Part shown: positions 58,560 through 64,000 of the stretch, in pieces | Layout of the letters: every line of letters starts with the position of its first letter | How positions within the stretch are numbered: position 1 is the stretch's first letter | Source of the DNA: Haematobia irritans | Lineage: Eukaryota; Arthropoda; Insecta; Diptera; Muscidae | NCBI RefSeq assembly: GCF_050003625.1 | Contig: NC_134398.1 | Coordinates: forward strand, 115,792,145-115,856,144 | DNA: 64,000 bases | Reading direction: 5' to 3' | Made by a program: the position numbers and the translations under genes | The notes under the pieces: generated by a model | Database searches by the model: none | What the model saw: the letters and a program-made list of their open reading frames with translations, nothing else | What the model was told of the DNA's origin: nothing

Positions 58560-59950
58560 AATTCCAAGATATGTGCTACATTTGTTCACAATTAAAAATT
58601 TGGAATTTGATAAAATCTATTTAAGTTTTCTCGTTAATTAATCAGAGTATTTGAAAGTTGCAACATCCACTAGGGGAAAAAGGGCAATGGTTTGCTTTTT
58701 TGTCTACCACAAATGTTTGTAGCAGATTGACCCTAGGAAACACAAAACACATACAAAGCGGTTAGCCGCTTAACATTCTATGAATTGACGCCACTACGGT
58801 CAAAGCATTTGAGCCAAATTTTAATGGCGGGATAATTGCTACATGAATTGGACATGTTTTCGCCTTTACTAGAATTAGTGGTATACTCATATGGATTTAT
58901 GAGTGAGTGTACGTGTGTGTGTGTGTGTGTGTGTGCGAGTATCCAAAACCGAAATTCATATGTATAGGAGTACACGTGTGACGACCACACGGTCGGTATA
59001 TGTCAGTAATAGGTACTACATAAAAAGGAGAAATTTGCCTCTGTTTGTGTGAGCATATTTTCGGTTGGGCTATAGCTACCTTCTTTTCCGTAATTGAACA
59101 TGACTCAGGGCTAATTGGTCCATACCTTTTGTGGCAAAGGCAAATTCATTACAACGACCAAAGTTAGAAAAATGCCAACAACAAAAACAGCCATCAATGA
59201 TTTTAATGGCTGAAGTTTAGATGGAACTTGAGATGGCAATGGCATACCCATTCCAAGGAAAACGACCATAAATCCAATAGACTTGGAGGGCAATAAAACA
59301 CAAATGCGTTAAGTTTCAGATATTTTTATCGTCATCTTCTTATCTTCAAGTGCAATTAGATGAAGTCGAAGTGGAACTATGCCAGTAAATGCTAACTGGA
59401 TGATTGGAAGACTAAGGGTGAATTCGGTACAAAATGCTAAAATAATTCACTTATAAATCACTGACATAGTTGACAATGAAATACACTCACGCTTAGCCCC
59501 CTTTAGGCATTTTATTAAATATAATGAACGTAAGAAAAACAATCGGTAATGGAACAGTTTCTTTTCGGAAATAATAAATTTTAATGAATAAATCGTTTGT
59601 ATGTGGACAAATGTTAATGACATCACCGTACGAAAGACCTAATGGATGGCTTTATTTATCGAAACTCAATGTAATACAAAATCGTTTCAAATGTGACATT
59701 GACTAGAAAGAACAGAACATTCGACTGAATCTGAATCACATAAATTCTACAGCATGGATAACAGAAATTCATAACGATATTGAATATGAAATTAAAAATA
59801 TGCAATATTTCAATTTATTTCATGAAATCGATCAATATTCCGATGTGGTAAATATTCAAAGTTCTACTAACACGGCATGGATTTCTCCTTATAAGTGATG
59901 GTGTTAGGAACAAAGAATTAGTTACAATGAAGTATAAAGTTATTATAAAT
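58560..59950. other. Repeat-poor stretch with a (GT)n microsatellite
   Basis: A GT run lies at about 58914-58935. Short ORFs on both strands (58778-58990, 59111-59293 minus) have no recognisable motif. None of the window's TE families occur here. Possible host intron or intergenic DNA. Confidence 0.5.
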
Positions 59951-59956
59951 ACACTA

Positions 59957-61124
59957 AGGGACAAAATTGTTCATGAAATACAAGTTTTTAAGAAAATGTA
60001 ACAAAACTTTTTATTTTATTCATTTTAATGTCAACCTTTTTAATTATTTTAAATATATTCCTGTCACTGCATACAAAAATACAGAAACTTAAAATAATTC
60101 TTTGAGTATAACGTTTTAGCAGATATTAATACAAGGGCTTAATTGTGAACAATTATGACCCCTAGCGGAAAAGTCGTGTTTGATTTCTATCAGTATTTTG
60201 TGTGATTTCTTAAATGTTTTAATTCTTTTTTGCATACTTTTTACCAGTTTATTTAGCACTTCTGGATCAATATGTACCCAGGCTTCAATAGAACGGTCCC
60301 AAAGTTCATCAACAGTCTTAGGCCTATGCTTTTTAGCAAAAATCTTTCTTTTTAAAATAGACCAACGATGTTCGATTGGGTTTAAATCGGGCGATTGGGG
60401 AGGCCAATCTAAAAGATTGATACCGCAGTATGCTTAGGATCGTTTTGTCCTTGTTCCAAGCCAAATATGTCCACACTTGGAATATATGAGTCTTCAAGAA
60501 TGGTCCGCAGCACACATTTCACCTCTTATTCGGCGAAGTACTCCAAGTTGGTTTCCACGAAAACAGCCCCAAGCCATTAATGAGCCACCACTAAATTTTA
60601 ATTTTTGGCAAATATTTCGCTCTTTAACTCCAACGTTTTTATCCACCCATGTCCATCAGAGCCAATTCGATTGATTTTTGTCTCATCTGACCAAGTTACC
60701 CACATCCAATCGTCTATTGTGAAGTTTTCGTATTTTTTTCCAAAGTCCAGACATTTTTTTTTCGTTTTTTTTTTTCGGTCAAAAGCCGCTTTTTTGGCTT
60801 TGCCCTTGCTAGTAATTCACTGGCTTTCAAACTTCTACGAACAGTTTTGGTACTCACGTTATGTTCCTTATTTAATAATTGCTTGATCTCAACAGCTGTA
60901 TTTACTGTACCTGTAACTATCAATCGCTTAGCTTCGCGTCTATAAGACGGCGAGAGTTTTTTGGACGACCTGCTGGATTACCAATAATTTCCAAATTATT
61001 CTGATTTTTTATTTTATTTATAAATCCAACTGATATGTTATATTTTTAGCGATCTCTCGATATCTTTGATGTGTATTTTTTACATTAATGTTTTCTCTAT
61101 AATTTCGTGAACAATTTTGTCCCT
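59957..61124 (-). mobile_element. Tc1-like element, 1168 bp, dead
   Basis: TIRs AGGGACAAAATTGTTCATGA and complement TCGTGAACAATTTTGTCCCT, with TA at 59955-59956 and 61125-61126. Contains a broken DD34E transposase on the minus strand. Intact Tc1 elements are usually 1.3-1.7 kb, so this copy is somewhat shortened. Confidence 0.88.
60150..61080 (-). pseudogene. Tc1 (DD34E) transposase remnant
   Basis: Helix-turn-helix part VNTAVEIKQLLNKEHNVSTK near 60890; first-Asp block WVTWSDETKINRIGSDGHGW near 60690; second-Asp block NDPKHTA near 60440; then DWPPQSPDLNPIEHRWSILK near 60370 with the catalytic Glu. The distance between the second Asp and Glu is shortened by a deletion of roughly a dozen residues, and frames change several times. 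Non-functional. Confidence 0.85.
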
Positions 61125-61318
61125 TATTGTATATGTAAGAGATCGGGATTTGATATTGCAATAAATTCAGGTGTTTATGCTAATATTTGAGATATATATT
61201 TCTTTAAATTTATACAACCATTTATATATTAATAGCAAGGTTGTTCGAACGACGATTGGTGAATATGTAATTTTACTAAAGGACTTCCATTTCCTCTTCC
61301 AAGCGTTTCATTAAAAAA

Positions 61319-63070
61319 ACAAGTAAGGAAAGTCTAAAGTCGGGCGGGACCGACTATATTATACCCTGCACCACTTTGTAGATCTAAATTTTCGATACCA
61401 TATCACATCCGTCAAATGTGTTGGGGGCTATATATAAAGGTTTGTCCCAAATACATACATTTAAATAGCACTCGATCTGGACAGAATTTGATAGACTTCT
61501 ACAAAATCTATACACTCAACATTTAAGATGGCTAATGCACTAGGGTGGAACACAATTTTAGTAAAAATAAAATATGGGAAACATTTACATCTGAAGCAAT
61601 TTTAAGGAAACTTCGCAAAAGTTTATTTATGATTTATCGCTCAATATATATGTATTACAAGTTTAGGAAAAATAGAGTCATTTTTACAACTTTTCGACTA
61701 AGCAGTGGCGATTTTACAAGGCAAATGTTGGTCGAAATCAGAAAAACATATATATGGGAGCTAAATCTTAATCTTAACCGATGTCAACCAAATTTGGCAC
61801 GCATAGCTACAATGCTAATTCTACTCCCTGTGCAAAATTTCAACTAAATCGGAGTTAAAAATTGGCCTCTGTGGTCATATGAGTGTAAATCGGGCGAAAG
61901 CTATATATGGGAGATATATCTAAATCTGAACCGATGTCAACCAACTTTGGCACGCATAGCTACAATGCTAATTATACTCCCTGTGCAAAATTTCAACTAA
62001 ATCGGAGCAAAAAATTGGCCTCTTTGGTCATTTGAGTGTAAATCGGGCGAAAGCTATATATGGGAGCTATATCTAAATCTGAACCGATTTCAACCAAATT
62101 TGGCACGCATAGCTATAATGCTATTTCTACTCCCTGTGCAAAATTTCAACTAAATCGGAGCAAAAACTTGGCCTCTGTGGGCAAGTGATTGTAAATCGGG
62201 CGAAAGCTATATATGGGAGCTATATCTAAATCTGAACCGATTTGGCTCATATTTTGCAAGTTTTTCGAGACTCATAAAATATCCGGATGTACGGAATTTG
62301 AGGAAGATCGGTTGATATACACGCCAATTATGACCAGATCGGTGAAAAATATATATGGCAGCTATATCTAAATCTGAACCGATTTTCAATAGGGATCGTC
62401 TTTGAGCCGAAACAGGACCCTATACCAAATTTTGGGACAATCGGACTAAAACTGCGAGCTGTACTTTGCACACAAAAATACATCAACAGACAGACAGACG
62501 GACAGACAGACAGACAGACAGACGGACATCGCTAAATTGACTCAGAATTTAATTCTAAGACGATCGGTATACTAAACGATGGGTCTCAGACTTTTCCTTC
62601 TTGGCGTTACATACAAATGCACAAACTTATTATACCCTGTATCACAGTAGTGGTGAAGGGTATAAATATATGGGAGCTATATCTAAATCTAAACCGATTT
62701 CAACCAAATTTGGCGCACTTAATGATACTAGTAAACGTACTCCTTGTGCAAAATTATATATGGCAGCTATATCTAAATCTGGACCGATTTTTTTCAAAAT
62801 CAATAGCGATTGTCTTTGAGCCAATGTAAACCTCTGTGCCAAATTTGAGGACGATCAGACTTAAACTGCGAGCTGTACTTTGCACACAAAATTACATATA
62901 TAGGCAGACGGACGGACAGACAGACAGACGGACATCGCTAAATCGACTCAGAATTTAATTCTAAGACGATCGGTATACTAAACGATGGGTCTCAGACTTT
63001 TCCTTCTTGGCGTTACATACAAATGCACAAACTTATTATACCCTGTACCACAGTAGTGGTGAAGGGTATA
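61319..63070 (+). mobile_element. HINE subfamily 3 with duplicated end
   Basis: ACAAGTAAGGAAAGTC with a GTCGG...CCGAC hairpin at the left. Units marked AAATCGGGCGAAAGC at 61891, 62044 and 62197 are exactly 153 bp apart. Then GACAGACAGACAGACAGACG, GATCGGTATACTAAACGATG and the TATACCC...GGGTATA hairpin at 62632-62664. The last 400 bp (62665-63070) repeats the terminal part with a second hairpin. Confidence 0.85.
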
Positions 63071-63327
63071 AAAAACTGGTAAAGGACCAATTAAAGAGCA
63101 AACCCCAAATTCAAGAAAACAGATTCAGTTTTGTTCAAGCCTCAAGTCAAAGATCGCTACGAGCAAAGAGAAAATACGATATACTGCCTGCAAATAAATC
63201 GTCTCGAGATGAATCGTTCGTCTAGAGTGAAACTAAAACAACGTTAGATATATATTTTCCAAAAGCTGGAATTTTGTAACGAACTCATCCTAAATGAATT
63301 ACTATCGAACACCGAATAAATTGTGAT

Positions 63328-64000
63328 CAGGGTTGGCCTGTCACAAACTATGACTTTTACGACGGTATAATAAGTATGTTGAATAAAAAAATTTGAAAAT
63401 TTTTGGTTCCCCAAAAAAGGGATGCAAAAAAATGCTATTATTGAAATATTGAAAACTTAAAATATTGAAAACTTAACTAGTTTTACATCTCTCATTCACA
63501 ACTTCAAACTATTCTGGGTTTACGTGGTCCATAATGTCTATCCAAGCTTTTGTTGCACCAGCGAAAGACTAGCAAGAGACATTTTGTAATTACTATGGAA
63601 ATTGGTTCTAAAAGTCAAAAAGTAATTTTATAAAATTCTCTCTAAACAGCAGTGCACTTATGCAGAACTAAAGGAGAGGTTTTCCTTCGCTGTCAGTTTC
63701 TGCAGAAAGGCTTCCATAAGTGGGTTAATTTGACAGGAAGCTGAACTTTAAGCTTAATATTGAAGAAAGTGCGAGAAAAGTCACGATAGCATTGTACTTG
63801 TGTAAAAAGCAATAGGGAAAATGTAGGGACTAAAACCGAAAGTTGTGGACATTTCTGAGAATTGTAACTTCTACGCACATATCATCATCTTGCATATCAT
63901 CGAATTCGCCTAGCTGATGCTACTGAAGTATTTTGAGTTTACGACTTTTGTTACTTTTTCTACATTTACAACGTGTATGTCACGCTTACGACTTTGCGGC
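63328..64000 (+). mobile_element. Possible hAT left end, cut by the window edge
   Basis: CAGGGTTGGCCTGTCAC with nearby GACTTTTACGAC, and TTTACGACTTTTG with TTACGACTTTGCG near 63938-63996, looks like a hAT TIR with TACGACTTT subterminal motifs. The right TIR and duplication must lie beyond the window. 63071-63327 just before it shows no recognised feature. Confidence 0.35.

Overview
The window reads as intergenic or deep-intronic DNA of a large, repeat-rich dipteran genome. The best match from memory is a calyptrate muscoid fly of the Musca/Stomoxys/Haematobia type. Reasons: DINE-1/INE-1-like Helentron derivatives with TATACCC/GGGTATA ends and (GACG)n tracts, a tRNA-derived SINE ending in CCTAACCTAACC, mariner and Tc1 relics, many TA-flanked AT-rich MITEs, and Drosophila-like low-GC unique DNA. 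There is no bacterial gene organisation, no CRISPR array, and no host protein-coding gene I can defend. The species is an inference.

Layout. Positions 1-8875 hold two reverse-oriented copies of a TA-flanked inverted-repeat element; the first (191-7881) is swollen by two Helentron-like (HINE) copies, a pair of tRNA-like sequences and several MITEs. Positions 9056-11903 are the largest repeat-poor island and may contain a host 5' exon ending in ATG|GTAAGT. Positions 11912-17410 hold three hAT-type elements, two with 8-bp target duplications. Positions 17947-22731 are a DD41D mariner split by a 3.85-kb element that itself carries a 2.03-kb HINE and a tRNA-like pair; a DD34D mariner follows at 22749-23771. 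A second 2.03-kb HINE lies inverted at 24516-26545 and a third lies at 30631-32648. Positions 32757-38900 hold a LINE fragment, SINEs and MITEs.

Positions 38901-46816 are the deepest nest: element in same-family element, with a hAT carrying a HINE, then further TA elements and a Harbinger-like MITE. A fourth near-identical HINE is at 47620-49641 and a diverged one at 51164-52588. A hAT with a minisatellite, a DD41D relic and MITEs fill 52996-58533. A Tc1 relic (59957-61124), a third HINE subfamily (61319-63070) and the left end of a possible hAT cut by the window edge (63328-64000) close the window.

How the parts relate. All recognisable coding sequence is broken transposase or LINE reverse transcriptase, so most elements here must be mobilised by enzymes encoded elsewhere. 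Two structural themes stand out. Several TA-flanked DNA elements carry a conserved pair of divergently oriented tRNA-like sequences. At least four diverged HINE subfamilies keep the same 153-bp internal tandem period.
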